Below are positions 18,088-27,262 of a stretch of DNA of 64,000 nt, one piece after another; the first letter of the stretch is position 1, and each line of letters starts with the position of its first letter. Origin of the DNA: Desulfobacterales bacterium (GTDB lineage Bacteria > Desulfobacterota > Desulfobacteria > Desulfobacterales > JAHEIW01); assembly GCA_030066985.1 (NCBI GenBank), contig JASJAN010000005.1, positions 92,291 through 156,290 of the forward strand, in the 5' to 3' direction. A program made the position numbers and the translations under genes. The notes below the pieces were generated by a model. The model did no database searches, was not told where the DNA came from, and saw nothing but the letters and a program-made list of their open reading frames with translations.

Positions 18088-20496
18088 TTATTCGATACAG
18101 ACCCGGCGCACTTCACGCATATCAGAGGTGCCCTCAAAAACTTTGTGAACACCATCCTGTTTCAATGTCGTCATCCCATCTTTGATGGCCTGTTTCGCCA
18201 GGTCTTGAGATGTTGCCTGTCTTTTGATCAGTATTTTTATTTCCGGAGTGCCCTCAATTAATTCATGTATGCCCATCCGCCCTTTATAACCGGACCCATT
18301 GCATGTTTCACAACCAATTGATCGATGCAATTTGAAGTTGGTATTGTAATCGACCCCCAGCTCCTGGAAAGGCTTTTCCCCATAGTCCTGAATAATGTAG
18401 TTAAACTCTTCTTGTTTTGGGTGATACGTCTCGATGCATTCAGTGCACAATCTTCTGACCAGACGTTGCGCCAACACCGCCAGGAATGAGTCGGCAATGT
18501 TCAGCGGATTGATCCCCATATCCAGCAGCCGCGTCAAGGTCTCGGGGGCATTGTTGGTATGCAGCGTAGATAGCACCAAGTGACCGGTTAGAGAGGCCTC
18601 TATGGCGGTAGCGGCTGTTTCGCGATCCCGCATTTCTCCGATCATGATAATATCCGGGTCAAGGCGCAAAAAGCCGCGCATGATCCTGGCAAAATCCAAA
18701 CCAATTTTGGGTTTCACCTGCACCTGACGCAATCCGGCCTGGGTAATTTCAACCGGGTCCTCAGCTGTCCAAATTTTGACACCCGGCTCGTTGATGCTCG
18801 CCAGCGCGGAATGCAGGGTCGTTGTTTTTCCTGAACCTGTCGGACCCACGCACAAAATGAGACCATAAGGCCGTAGGATGCACCGTTGCAGGACCTCTAG
18901 ATTGCGCTCACTCAGCCCAAGTTCATCCAATTTTAGCATCCCGGATTTTGTCAAAATACGCAAAACCGCATCTTCAAATCTTCCGGCGGTGGGCATGGTC
19001 GAAACCCGCAGTTCAAATTCCTGGATGCCTTTGCGCTTGAAGCGTATTTTCCCGTCCTGGGGCAGACGGCGTTCGGCGATGTCAAGATCTGCCATGATCT
19101 TGAGCCGCGATACAATGGCCGGTGCCATGGCATTGGGCACCTGGATATACTCATGACAGACCCCGTCGGTGCGAAAGCGTATGGTCGTCTTGCGCGTGAT
19201 CAACGATGGCTCAATGTGGATATCGGATGCTTTGTTTCGAAAGGCGGTCACCAATACCTGATCGACAAATTTGACCACCTGGCTGGAAGACTCATCCAAG
19301 CCCGTTAAGTCCTCCTCAATCTCCTCTTCTTCTTCAAATGAAATATCCGGTATAATTTCATCCAGATCTTCATATGCATTTTCGGTTAATTTCTCAACTT
19401 TTGGATCAAAGAAGTGATTGATATAGCTTTCAATGTCCTCTTTATACCCCACTGCGAAATTAATCTTCTGATTCGGCATCAAGGCCTTAATGTGGTCTGT
19501 TTTCCGCAGATCCTTGGGATCGTCGACCAAAATCTCGACACCTTTTTTCGTCCATTTTAGCGGGACCCATATATAATACAGCAAAAATGACTTTTTCAAA
19601 TTATTGGTGAGTTCCACCGGAACGATGATATCCGGATCAAAACTGCGAAACGGTAACCCATAAAACAGGGACAGGGATTTGCCCACTTCTTCCTTTTTAA
19701 CTTTAAAGCGATCGGTTAAAACAAATTCAACGCTTTTGCCCGCTTTCTTGGAGATCGCCAGTGCATCTTGGAGCTGATTGGTTGTAACCATTTTGTTTCG
19801 CAGCAAATAATCATATCTTGAACTGGTTGACATACTCGATTTCAAAGCATCGATTTTAGCTGAAATTTCTTGATTCTTCGGATCAATTTTAGCTGCGGTT
19901 TCATACAGCTCAAGGGCCTGGTCGCGCTGCTCCCTACTTTCCATCTCATTGCCCAGCCAGAATTGAATCTTGGCGGTTTCTTTATCATTCAAGTTGTGCT
20001 GATAAATAACCTTCATCGCTTTTTTGACAACTGCTTGCGCCTGTTGGGTTTGCAGCAAACAAGTTAAATAGTCAACCACGATCTGGGCGGGGGAATAATC
20101 CAGTTTTGAGTAATCGGATTTTCCAAAATCAAATTCAAGCAGCTTCTCATATTCGACAATCGCCTCCTCAAGCAGCCCGAGTTCTTTCAGCGCCCGTGCT
20201 CCGTCTAGTATCGTCGGCACATCATCGTGTAATGACAGGTTTTTTCTAAACAGCGATATATCTTCGGCCGAAAGCCCCTGATTTTCGGCCATCTCTCTCA
20301 GCTCTAATTCTTTGCGCAAGTTACCGATTTTATTTTTTAAACTACCATTGGCCGCATCTTCCCCATCGGATGATAGAGATAGCACTTCTTCATAAATGGT
20401 GAGCGCCTCTTGAATCATCCCCATGGAATGACAGGTTTCAGCTTCTTTGATCTTCAGTTTGATGTCCGGTTGTTCAATCGGCTGTGCGTTACTCAT
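18088..20496 (-). CDS. GspE/PilB-family ATPase with N-terminal TPR-like region
   Basis: An assembly ATPase of type IV pili or type II secretion. Residues 1-225 are helical TPR-like repeats (EALTIYEEVLSLS, EEAIVEYEKLL, DQALELYETAAKIDP), not normally part of PilB. Then comes an MshEN-type domain (about 227-300, RYDYLLRNKMVTTNQLQDAL ... GLPFRSF), and the ATPase core with the arginine region, DIHIEP Asp box, Walker A GPTGSGKTTTL (Lys557), Walker B IIMIGEMRDRETA, HTNNAPETLTRL and the zinc site CTEC/CETC. At 802 residues it is longer than typical PilB (about 570). MshEN domains of some relatives bind c-di-GMP; I cannot confirm the binding residues here. No pilin, pilC or pilT genes are nearby. Confidence 0.92.
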   Translation of the reverse strand: MSNAQPIEQPDIKLKIKEAETCHSMGMIQEALTIYEEVLSLSSDGEDAANGSLKNKIGNLRKELELREMAENQGLSAEDISLFRKNLSLHDDVPTILDGARALKELGLLEEAIVEYEKLLEFDFGKSDYSKLDYSPAQIVVDYLTCLLQTQQAQAVVKKAMKVIYQHNLNDKETAKIQFWLGNEMESREQRDQALELYETAAKIDPKNQEISAKIDALKSSMSTSSRYDYLLRNKMVTTNQLQDALAISKKAGKSVEFVLTDRFKVKKEEVGKSLSLFYGLPFRSFDPDIIVPVELTNNLKKSFLLYYIWVPLKWTKKGVEILVDDPKDLRKTDHIKALMPNQKINFAVGYKEDIESYINHFFDPKVEKLTENAYEDLDEIIPDISFEEEEEIEEDLTGLDESSSQVVKFVDQVLVTAFRNKASDIHIEPSLITRKTTIRFRTDGVCHEYIQVPNAMAPAIVSRLKIMADLDIAERRLPQDGKIRFKRKGIQEFELRVSTMPTAGRFEDAVLRILTKSGMLKLDELGLSERNLEVLQRCILRPYGLILCVGPTGSGKTTTLHSALASINEPGVKIWTAEDPVEITQAGLRQVQVKPKIGLDFARIMRGFLRLDPDIIMIGEMRDRETAATAIEASLTGHLVLSTLHTNNAPETLTRLLDMGINPLNIADSFLAVLAQRLVRRLCTECIETYHPKQEEFNYIIQDYGEKPFQELGVDYNTNFKLHRSIGCETCNGSGYKGRMGIHELIEGTPEIKILIKRQATSQDLAKQAIKDGMTTLKQDGVHKVFEGTSDMREVRRVCIE

Positions 20497-20729
20497 AATT
20501 GTTTACCCTGACCTTATTCATCAGCATGCGAATTTTGGAGACCTTGTTGTACAGGCATTTATGACGCTAATTTAACAGCAGTTCGTAACATGACCACGGT
20601 TATGAAGCTCATGTATGCGCAGATGCGCACTCAAGCCCATTACCGCTATCGGCTGCTTTTGAAAAAACTTTAGGGGGTTAAGATGAACTTGCGAGCAGGT
20701 CAGTCGAGTGGAGAACGGGCATCAAATGC

Positions 20730-20757
20730 TTGACAGAATTTCAATTCCATTTATAAT
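20730..20757 (+). promoter_or_regulatory. Consensus sigma-70 promoter for the zinc-ribbon gene
   Basis: TTGACA (20730-20735), a 16-base spacer and TATAAT (20752-20757): both boxes match the consensus exactly. The start codon is 93 bases downstream. The rest of the 353-base gap between the divergent PilB-like gene and this one holds nothing else I can support. Confidence 0.7.
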
Positions 20758-20849
20758 TTTATTATCAGGTTTGCGTGTTTGTGATGGGGCGCCTGAACGA
20801 GAAGTCCAGCCCTATCCAGAATGACATCGGACGGTAACCGGAGAAAAAT

Positions 20850-21164
20850 ATGCCAACATATGAGTATGAACATGTTCAGCAAGAGTGCAAATTGGGGAAG
20901 GTGTTTGATGTTCAACAAACCTTAAAGGATGATCAATTAACGCAATGTCCCCAATGTGGCGAAGCGGTGCGAAAAATAATATCGAAAATCAATATCAGCT
21001 GCCCAAAAACCAACAGCGAACTGCGCGACATGGGCTTTACCAAGCTGGTTAGAAGAGACGACGGTGTCTATGAAAATGTCACCGCTCGCGGCAACGATAG
21101 TCGCTATATGGAACGCGGCAAACCAAAGACCATCCCGGATTTGAGTAAGACGATTAGTGATTAG
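20850..21164 (+). CDS. FmdB-type zinc-ribbon protein, divergent
   Basis: The start MPTYEYEH and the pair of zinc knuckles are typical of the FmdB/zinc-ribbon family: CPQCGE at 33-38 is intact, but the first knuckle, normally CxxC, reads QQECKLGKVFD with a single cysteine, so zinc binding is probably altered. After about residue 50 the sequence (ISCPKTNSELRDMGFTKLVRRDDGVYENVT) follows the longer members of the family. CGGAG lies 6 bases before the ATG and a consensus promoter upstream. Function of the family is poorly known; a regulatory role has been proposed for FmdB. Confidence 0.75.
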   Translation: MPTYEYEHVQQECKLGKVFDVQQTLKDDQLTQCPQCGEAVRKIISKINISCPKTNSELRDMGFTKLVRRDDGVYENVTARGNDSRYMERGKPKTIPDLSKTISD

Positions 21165-21167
21165 TCT

Positions 21168-21330
21168 GCAGGTTTCAGGTGTCAGTGTTCAGGTGTCAGA
21201 AGACAGAAGCAAGACAACAAAAGTCAGACGATAAATACGAATGATGGATGGATCAACATATCTGTCTTCTGTTTTCTGCCTTCAGTCCTCTTTTTGCTGA
21301 CACCTGACACCTGAACACTGACACCTAAAA
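21168..21330. repeat. Intergenic inverted array of AGGTGTC-type words
   Basis: The left side (about 21170-21215) reads as CAGGTTTC, AGGTGTC, AGTGTTC, AGGTGTC, AGAAGAC words; the right side (about 21260-21326) carries the complements (TGTCTTCTG, GACACCTGACACCTGAACAC). It lies between convergent genes, so it could also stop transcription. The gap at 27150-27212 uses the same words. Confidence 0.8.
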
Positions 21331-21388
21331 ATTTGACCCCTCCAAGCCCGCCAACAGATACTTGGTTTAAAATTCCCGATTCCCCCGA

Positions 21389-22852
21389 TTACTTGGTCAT
21401 CTTGGCCACTAAAAATCCGGCATTTCGCCGTAGAATAAACAAATTAACCGATTCACCAGATTCAATTTGGCGCAATAGAGATTTATAGCCTGCAACATTT
21501 TTGACCGGTTTACGATTGATCTCTTTGATAATATCACCAACTCGCACATCCGCGCCATCGCCTTTACTACCGGTTGCCACCTGGGTGACGATAACACCGA
21601 CGCTTTCATCAATGTTAAAACGTTGGGCGATTTCAGGTGTCAGGTCTGATACCCGAATGCCAAATTCTTCGGTCTGCTCGGGGGTAGGCCCCCGCCTGGC
21701 CAATCTTTCCTCAGGACGCTTGGCAATTTTGACGCTGACCGTTTTTTGTTTGCCGTTGCGCAGTAACTTTATCTTAGCCCTGTCATTGACCGGAATTTTT
21801 GCGATGATGCTGGTCAACTGACGGCTAGTAGTAATATTTTCACCATTTACGGTCAGAATAATATCTTTAGGCTTAATCCCTGCTTTATCTGCCGGATCAC
21901 CATCAAAAACATCGGCTACAAATACGCCCTTCTTGCTCTCGACATTATAGTATTCGGCCATCTCAGCACTTAAATCCTGGATGGCGACCCCGAGCCATCC
22001 CCGGGTAACCTCACCTTCCTCTTTAAGCGCTACGATAATATCCCTGGCCAGATTTATAGGAATGGCAAAACCAATTCCCTGGCCGGTGGCGACAATGGCT
22101 GTGTTAATGCCGACCACTTCACCCTGCATATTCAGCAGCGGCCCCCCACTGTTGCCTGGATTGATGGAGGCATCGGTTTGAATGAAGTCATCATAAGGGC
22201 CTGACCCGATCACACGTCCCTTGGCACTGACGATTCCAGCTGTGACTGTTTGCTCAAGTCCGAATGGGCTGCCGATGGCCACGACCCATTGTCCCACTTG
22301 AAGTTGGTCGGAATTGCCGAGTTTTACCGTGGCAAATTTCTCATCAGACTCGATCTTAAGCAGGGCAATATCGGTATTGGGGTCTCGGCCGACAATTGTG
22401 GCATTAAATTCACGTTCGTCTTTGAGCTTTACTTTTATCTGGTCCGCATCTTCAATGACATGATTATTGGTGACGACAAACCCGGCTTTGTCGATGATAA
22501 ATCCAGACCCAAGGCTGGGCTGTTTAAATTCTCTTTGGTTTTCATCACCAAAAAACCGCTCAAAAAAATCTTTGAAGGGGCCCTCTTTACCCCAGGGGTC
22601 GCGCTGAAATTGGCGAAAAACCGGCCCGCCGCCTTTAATGGTTTTCACCGTTCGGATGTTGACCACTGCTGGGCTGACCATCACTGCCAATCGATTGAAA
22701 CTGGCAGGTGCGTTAAAATACTGTGTTTCTTTGGCATATGCGCTATTTGCCCCAAAATCAAAGGCGACGCTGATTAATCCGATCATGATGGCAACAATGA
22801 TCAAAACAGAGGCGAAGGTTAACCATTTATTGGCACCGTTGCGGCGAGTCAT
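21389..22852 (-). CDS. degP: DegP/HtrA-type periplasmic serine endoprotease with two PDZ domains
   Basis: An N-terminal membrane or signal segment (about 11-34) leads into a trypsin-like domain with a complete triad: His131 in VTNNHVIEDAD, Asp161 in DPNTDIALLKI and Ser235 in NPGNSGGPLLN. Two PDZ domains follow (about 275-365, RGWLGVAIQDLSAEMAEYY; and 395-485, GIRVSDLTPEIAQRFN). The protein should act as protease and chaperone for misfolded envelope proteins. AAAGGAG lies 8 bases before the ATG. 487 residues, normal for a two-PDZ HtrA. Whether the signal is cleaved or kept as an anchor is not clear. Confidence 0.94.
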   Translation of the reverse strand: MTRRNGANKWLTFASVLIIVAIMIGLISVAFDFGANSAYAKETQYFNAPASFNRLAVMVSPAVVNIRTVKTIKGGGPVFRQFQRDPWGKEGPFKDFFERFFGDENQREFKQPSLGSGFIIDKAGFVVTNNHVIEDADQIKVKLKDEREFNATIVGRDPNTDIALLKIESDEKFATVKLGNSDQLQVGQWVVAIGSPFGLEQTVTAGIVSAKGRVIGSGPYDDFIQTDASINPGNSGGPLLNMQGEVVGINTAIVATGQGIGFAIPINLARDIIVALKEEGEVTRGWLGVAIQDLSAEMAEYYNVESKKGVFVADVFDGDPADKAGIKPKDIILTVNGENITTSRQLTSIIAKIPVNDRAKIKLLRNGKQKTVSVKIAKRPEERLARRGPTPEQTEEFGIRVSDLTPEIAQRFNIDESVGVIVTQVATGSKGDGADVRVGDIIKEINRKPVKNVAGYKSLLRQIESGESVNLFILRRNAGFLVAKMTK

Positions 22853-23218
22853 TTAGATAACTCCTTTCAAAACGCTGTGACATGGCAATTGTCGTTTGTT
22901 TTTACCCAGCGCTACGGTAAGAACAGGAGCCGTTTAATGATAGCGCTTTTATTTGGTAAGCATAAGGCGCTGCTTCATTCGTTGGACGACTTGCAAAAAT
23001 GGCATTATTGTAATAGAATTTCTGCTAAACCATATAGCGGGATACAGATTTCCAGTAAACCTAAGATAAATCTATTTCTCATCTTTTCTATGTTTTAGCA
23101 AATAAATTTTCCAGGTTTTATTGGTTGTGTACGATGGATCGGTTTAATCCACCTGCCTGCGCCACCATCCCATTAAATTTTTGGAGTTGAAGCGGCCGAC
23201 TGAATATTTGCACCGGTC

Positions 23219-23247
23219 TTGACAATGATGCTTTGTTTTTTTATAGC
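23219..23247 (+). promoter_or_regulatory. Candidate sigma-70 promoter for the Gld-type ABC cluster
   Basis: TTGACA (23219-23224), a 17-base spacer and TATAGC (23242-23247), 43 bases before the ABC ATPase start. It lies at the end of a 437-base gap (22853-23289) between the divergent degP and ABC genes, in which I see no further gene or RNA. Confidence 0.6.
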
Positions 23248-23289
23248 CACTTGCTCTGGCAATGAATGCAATCCAAATGGGAGATATCC

Positions 23290-24225
23290 ATGATTCAAGT
23301 CGAAAACCTTACCAAGTATTATCACACGCTTTGCGCTGTGGATCAGATTAATTTCGAGATTCAAAAAGGTGAAATCCTTGGGTTATTGGGCCCTAATGGG
23401 GCAGGGAAAACCACCACACTGCGAATGCTCACCGGATACTTGCACCCCAGCTCGGGAGATATCCATGTCAAAGGATACCGTATTGATAAACACACTTTAG
23501 AAATAAAAAAAATATTGGGCTATCTGCCGGAATCTGCCCCGTTATATCATGATATGTTGGTCTTCGATTATCTGAATTACGTGGCAGCGATCCGGCAAAT
23601 TGATGGTTCCAAAAAATCTGAGCGCATCCGTCACTTGGCGGACCTGTGCGGTATCAATGAGGTTATGCACCAGCCGATCGGTGAGCTTTCCAAAGGATAC
23701 AAACAACGCGTGGGGTTGGCTCATGCCATGATGAATGACCCGGAAGTTTTGGTCCTGGATGAACCGACCTCAGGCCTTGATCCCAACCAGATTGTTGAAA
23801 TTCGAAAAATCATCAAGGCAATCGGCAAAGAAAAAACGATCATCCTGTCAACACACATTCTCAGTGAGGCAGAAGCTACCTGCGACCGTATTGTCATCAT
23901 CAGCCAGGGCAAAATTGTAGCAGATGGCAGTGCTGAAAACCTGAAACAATCCACACGAGGCAAAAACATTATGAATCTGAGTGTTCAAAACACAGATTTC
24001 AAAACCGTGCAGCAAAAACTTGCAAGTATCAAAGGGCTGGATGAGATCACGTGGTTATCTGAAACCGACGGCATCCTGAACGTCAGCCTCAGTTACCCCT
24101 CCACAAAGGATTTGCGGCCACAGGTCTATGGCCGGATAAAAGAAACCGATTGGATTCTCTTGGCGTTTCATCAGGAAACCCAGTCATTGGAAAACATTTT
24201 TCGCGAACTCACCAAGGAGAACTAA
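23290..24225 (+). CDS. ABC transporter ATPase, Gld/CcmA type
   Basis: A 311-residue nucleotide-binding subunit: Walker A GPNGAGKTTTLRML, Q-loop LGYLPESAPLY, signature LSKGYKQRVGLAHAM, Walker B VLVLDEPTSGLDPNQ and the H-loop STHILSEAE. The C-terminal 80 residues are the extension found in exporters such as GldA. I take the ATG at 23290, which has GGAG 7 bases upstream; an ATG-type start at 23266 would add eight unmatched residues. It is followed with a 1-base gap by the permease and then a GldG-like protein, the standard gldA-gldF-gldG order. Clusters of this kind occur outside gliding bacteria with unknown substrate. Confidence 0.93.
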   Translation: MIQVENLTKYYHTLCAVDQINFEIQKGEILGLLGPNGAGKTTTLRMLTGYLHPSSGDIHVKGYRIDKHTLEIKKILGYLPESAPLYHDMLVFDYLNYVAAIRQIDGSKKSERIRHLADLCGINEVMHQPIGELSKGYKQRVGLAHAMMNDPEVLVLDEPTSGLDPNQIVEIRKIIKAIGKEKTIILSTHILSEAEATCDRIVIISQGKIVADGSAENLKQSTRGKNIMNLSVQNTDFKTVQQKLASIKGLDEITWLSETDGILNVSLSYPSTKDLRPQVYGRIKETDWILLAFHQETQSLENIFRELTKEN

Positions 24226-24226
24226 C

Positions 24227-24931
24227 ATGCATCAGGTGGTTCATATTTTTCGCAGGGAGTTTAACGCTTATTTTATCTCCCCGATTGCCTATATCGTTAT
24301 TTCAATTTTTCTGCTGGTAACCGGTTGGTTCTTTTTTGCGACCTTTTTCCTGTTCAACCAGGCGAATTTAAGAACATTTTATGCGCTATTACCGGTTATT
24401 TTTGCTTTTGTCATTCCGGCCATTACCATGCGCCTCATATCTGAAGAATTAAATGTGGGATCTGATGAAATTTTATTGACGATGCCGGTGACCGCTCGGG
24501 ATGTCATCCTCGGCAAATTCTTTGCCAGTGTAGCGATGATCATTGCGATGTTGGTGCCCACCTTTGCCTATCCGCTGACCGTCTCTTTGATGGGCCCGTT
24601 GGACTGGGGACCTGTGATCGGTGGATATATGGGTGCTATTTTATTGGGCGCTGCATTCTCAGCCGTCGGGTTGTTTGCATCGGCACTGACGCGCAATCAG
24701 ATCATTGCCTTCATTATTGGTTTGGCCATCTGCTTTGCATTGACGTTGATTGACAAATTACTCCACTTCATTCCCCAGTCATTATTAGGTTTTTTTGCCT
24801 ATCTGGGGGCTGATTTCCATTTTCAAAATATCGCCAAAGGCATCATCGATAGCCGTGACATTCTCTATTTTGTTAGCGTTTGCTTTATCGGCCTATATGC
24901 GGCCTATCTGGCTTTACGTGCAAAGCAGTAA
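24227..24931 (+). CDS. ABC transporter permease, GldF-like
   Basis: A 234-residue membrane protein with six predicted helices and the ABC-2 features of GldF: it starts VVHIFRREFNAYFISPIAYIV, a very typical N-terminus, then ISEELNVGSDEILLTMPVTARDVILGKF, the cytoplasmic coupling segment, and ends in SRDILYFVSVCFIGLYAAYLALR. It starts one base after the ATPase stop and is followed after 10 bases by the GldG-like gene, so the three are one operon. Confidence 0.92.
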   Translation: MHQVVHIFRREFNAYFISPIAYIVISIFLLVTGWFFFATFFLFNQANLRTFYALLPVIFAFVIPAITMRLISEELNVGSDEILLTMPVTARDVILGKFFASVAMIIAMLVPTFAYPLTVSLMGPLDWGPVIGGYMGAILLGAAFSAVGLFASALTRNQIIAFIIGLAICFALTLIDKLLHFIPQSLLGFFAYLGADFHFQNIAKGIIDSRDILYFVSVCFIGLYAAYLALRAKQ

Positions 24932-24941
24932 GGAGATCATT

Positions 24942-27134
24942 ATGCCGTTAAAAAAAGGTTCGGAAACATACATTAAGTTTTTAATCTATTTGATTGTCAT
25001 CGTATTGGTTAACATCGCCGGTACTACCCTATTTTTCAGACTCGACCTGAGTGCCAATAAAATGTACTCGATCTCCGATGCCAGCAAGAAGGTGGTATCA
25101 ACTCTGAGCGAACCGCTGACCGTAAAAGTCTTTTTTACAAAAAACCTGCCTGCTCCGCATAACAATACCGAACGCTATTTGCACGATCTGCTCGAAGAAT
25201 ATGCCATTAATGCCAATCACTACTTTAACTACAGCTTTCATGACGTCAGCGCCGAGGAAGGTGAATTGTCCGAGGAAAGCCAGGAAAACCAGAAGCTGGC
25301 AAACAATTATGGCATTCATCCTGTTCAGATTCAGGCCATTGAAAAAGATGAGGTTAAATTTCAACGCGCCTATATGGGGCTAGTGGTCATCCACGGCGAT
25401 CTCATTGAGCGCATTCCGACAATAGCGACAACAGAAGGTCTCGAATACAATCTGACAACCGCCATCCAAAAGTTGAATAATAAGATCAGTGCGCTGTTGA
25501 GGATAGAAGACAATATTCAGATTAAACTGTTTTTATCTTCCTCGCTGAATCAAATCGCATCTTATATCGGCCTGAAAAACCTTGCGAAGTTTCCTGAAGA
25601 TATCAAGGAGATGGTCGCCCAGTTAAATCAAAAAAACTACAATAAACTTGATTTCGAATTTTTCGATCCCAGCGCTGATGAAAGCCTAGCCGCAGCAGTT
25701 AAACAACACAATATCATGACCGTTAAATGGCCAGCTCTGGACGACGGGCGCATTCTGCCCGGCAACGGCGCCATCGGTATGGTAATGGATTATATTGGAC
25801 GGACCACAGTGGTGCCCTTACTGCAAGTGATCAAAATTCCCATTATCGGCACCCAATATAAACTCATGACCATCGCGGAAGTCGAAGAGCTCATTGGCCG
25901 CAATATCGAAGCCCTGATTGATATCAATCAGGACCTGGGGTTTGTCGCCGGCAATGGGACACTGGACATTGGTGGTGTATCACCACTGGGCCCCAACATC
26001 CGTCAGAATCCGGATGCCGTCCTGAATTTTCGAACCCTGATCTCCCAAAATTACACTTTAAAGCCAGTTAATGTAGAAACAGAATCCATACCCGACGATC
26101 TCCATTCGATTGTTATCGCGCGCCCGACAGAGCCTTTTTCAGATTATGGCCTGTTTCAAATTGACCAATTTTTAATGAAGGGTAAGAATTTGATCCTGTT
26201 CCTGGATCGCTTCCAGGAAGTTCAGCCTGGCAATCAACAGGCCAGAAGTCTGGGAGGGCAGCAGACGGTCTTTGTTCCATTGGACACCGGGCTTGAGAAA
26301 CTCCTGAGCCATTACGGGATTCGCGTTAAACAGTCTTATGTTCTGGACGAAAATTGCTTTCATCAGGAAGTGCCGGCCCAACTTGGCGGTGGGGAACGGG
26401 CCATATATTATGCGCCGATCATTAAAAACCGGTTCATCAATAAAGAACTGAGCTTTATGAAAAACATCAAAGGGATGGTGACCTTAAAAATCTCTCCTCT
26501 GGAGATTGATACAGAGCGTCTGACAGCCAGTAACATCGAAGCCACCCGTCTGATATCCTCCTCAGAAAAATCTTGGGAAATGAGTGGTCGGATTACCTTG
26601 AACCCGATGTTTCTGCAGCCACCCAAATCCGATGAGGAAATGCAGAGCAAAGCGCTGGCGTATTTTCTGTCCGGAGAATTTCCGAGTTACTTTGCCGACA
26701 AACCCATACCGGAAAAGAATATGGATGAGCAGCAGGAAAATAATCAGACATCCGATCAGGCGTCTGCGATTGATCTTTCCAAAATCACCGCCGAGGGTCA
26801 ATTTTTGGCCAAAGGCAAACCCGGAAAAATCTTTCTGATGGCTTCAAGTGATATGCTCAGAGACAATATACTGGATGCCGGCGGCAGGGGGCCGAATGCA
26901 ACTTATATCCTGAATGTCATCGATTATTTGAACGGCCGCGAGGACATCGCCGTTATGCGCGGCAAACAGCAGCGGTTTAATCCCCTGGATGATGCAGCGG
27001 CCTCAACCCGAACATTCGTTAAAACGTTGAATATTGTCGGTCTGCCAGCGCTCGTTGTGGTTTTTGGCATCGCGGTATGGTTTCGCCGGCATGCCCGTAA
27101 GAAGAATATTCAGGTGATGTTCCAAAAGTCATAA
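24942..27134 (+). CDS. GldG-like ABC-type uncharacterised transport system protein
   Basis: About 730 residues: one N-terminal helix (about 12-34, FLIYLIVIVLVNIAGTTLFF), then the extracytoplasmic domain that begins DLSANKMYSISDASKKVVSTLSEPLTVKVFFTKNLP, a very characteristic GldG start, and a C-terminal helix near residue 705 (VGLPALVVVFGIAVWF) before a basic tail. The Gld-type region carries IATTEGLEYNLTTAIQKL and INQDLGFVAGNGTL. I choose the ATG at 24942 with TAAGGAG 6 bases upstream; the longer open frame back to 24795 overlaps the permease. It is longer than the Flavobacterium GldG (about 560), with an insert around 180-330. Function unknown. Confidence 0.88.
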   Translation: MPLKKGSETYIKFLIYLIVIVLVNIAGTTLFFRLDLSANKMYSISDASKKVVSTLSEPLTVKVFFTKNLPAPHNNTERYLHDLLEEYAINANHYFNYSFHDVSAEEGELSEESQENQKLANNYGIHPVQIQAIEKDEVKFQRAYMGLVVIHGDLIERIPTIATTEGLEYNLTTAIQKLNNKISALLRIEDNIQIKLFLSSSLNQIASYIGLKNLAKFPEDIKEMVAQLNQKNYNKLDFEFFDPSADESLAAAVKQHNIMTVKWPALDDGRILPGNGAIGMVMDYIGRTTVVPLLQVIKIPIIGTQYKLMTIAEVEELIGRNIEALIDINQDLGFVAGNGTLDIGGVSPLGPNIRQNPDAVLNFRTLISQNYTLKPVNVETESIPDDLHSIVIARPTEPFSDYGLFQIDQFLMKGKNLILFLDRFQEVQPGNQQARSLGGQQTVFVPLDTGLEKLLSHYGIRVKQSYVLDENCFHQEVPAQLGGGERAIYYAPIIKNRFINKELSFMKNIKGMVTLKISPLEIDTERLTASNIEATRLISSSEKSWEMSGRITLNPMFLQPPKSDEEMQSKALAYFLSGEFPSYFADKPIPEKNMDEQQENNQTSDQASAIDLSKITAEGQFLAKGKPGKIFLMASSDMLRDNILDAGGRGPNATYILNVIDYLNGREDIAVMRGKQQRFNPLDDAAASTRTFVKTLNIVGLPALVVVFGIAVWFRRHARKKNIQVMFQKS

Positions 27135-27136
27135 GT

Positions 27137-27215
27137 TCCGCCTGAGGCGGTTCAGGTGTCAGGTGTCAGGTTTCAGATATTTCAATTTCACTGACACCCG
27201 AAACCTGACACTTTG
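27137..27215. repeat. Palindrome plus AGGTGTC-word hairpin between the GldG-like and DUF4340 genes
   Basis: TCCGCCTGAGGCGG (27137-27150) is followed by CAGGTGTCAGGTGTCAGG and, after a short AT-rich centre, by the complement CTGACACCCGAAACCTGACAC, so the gap can form a hairpin of about 20 bp. It separates two genes of the same apparent operon. Confidence 0.75.
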
Positions 27216-27262
27216 GTAATAGAATCCAAAATGATGAAACTTAGAGTACAGAAAGCTAAAAT

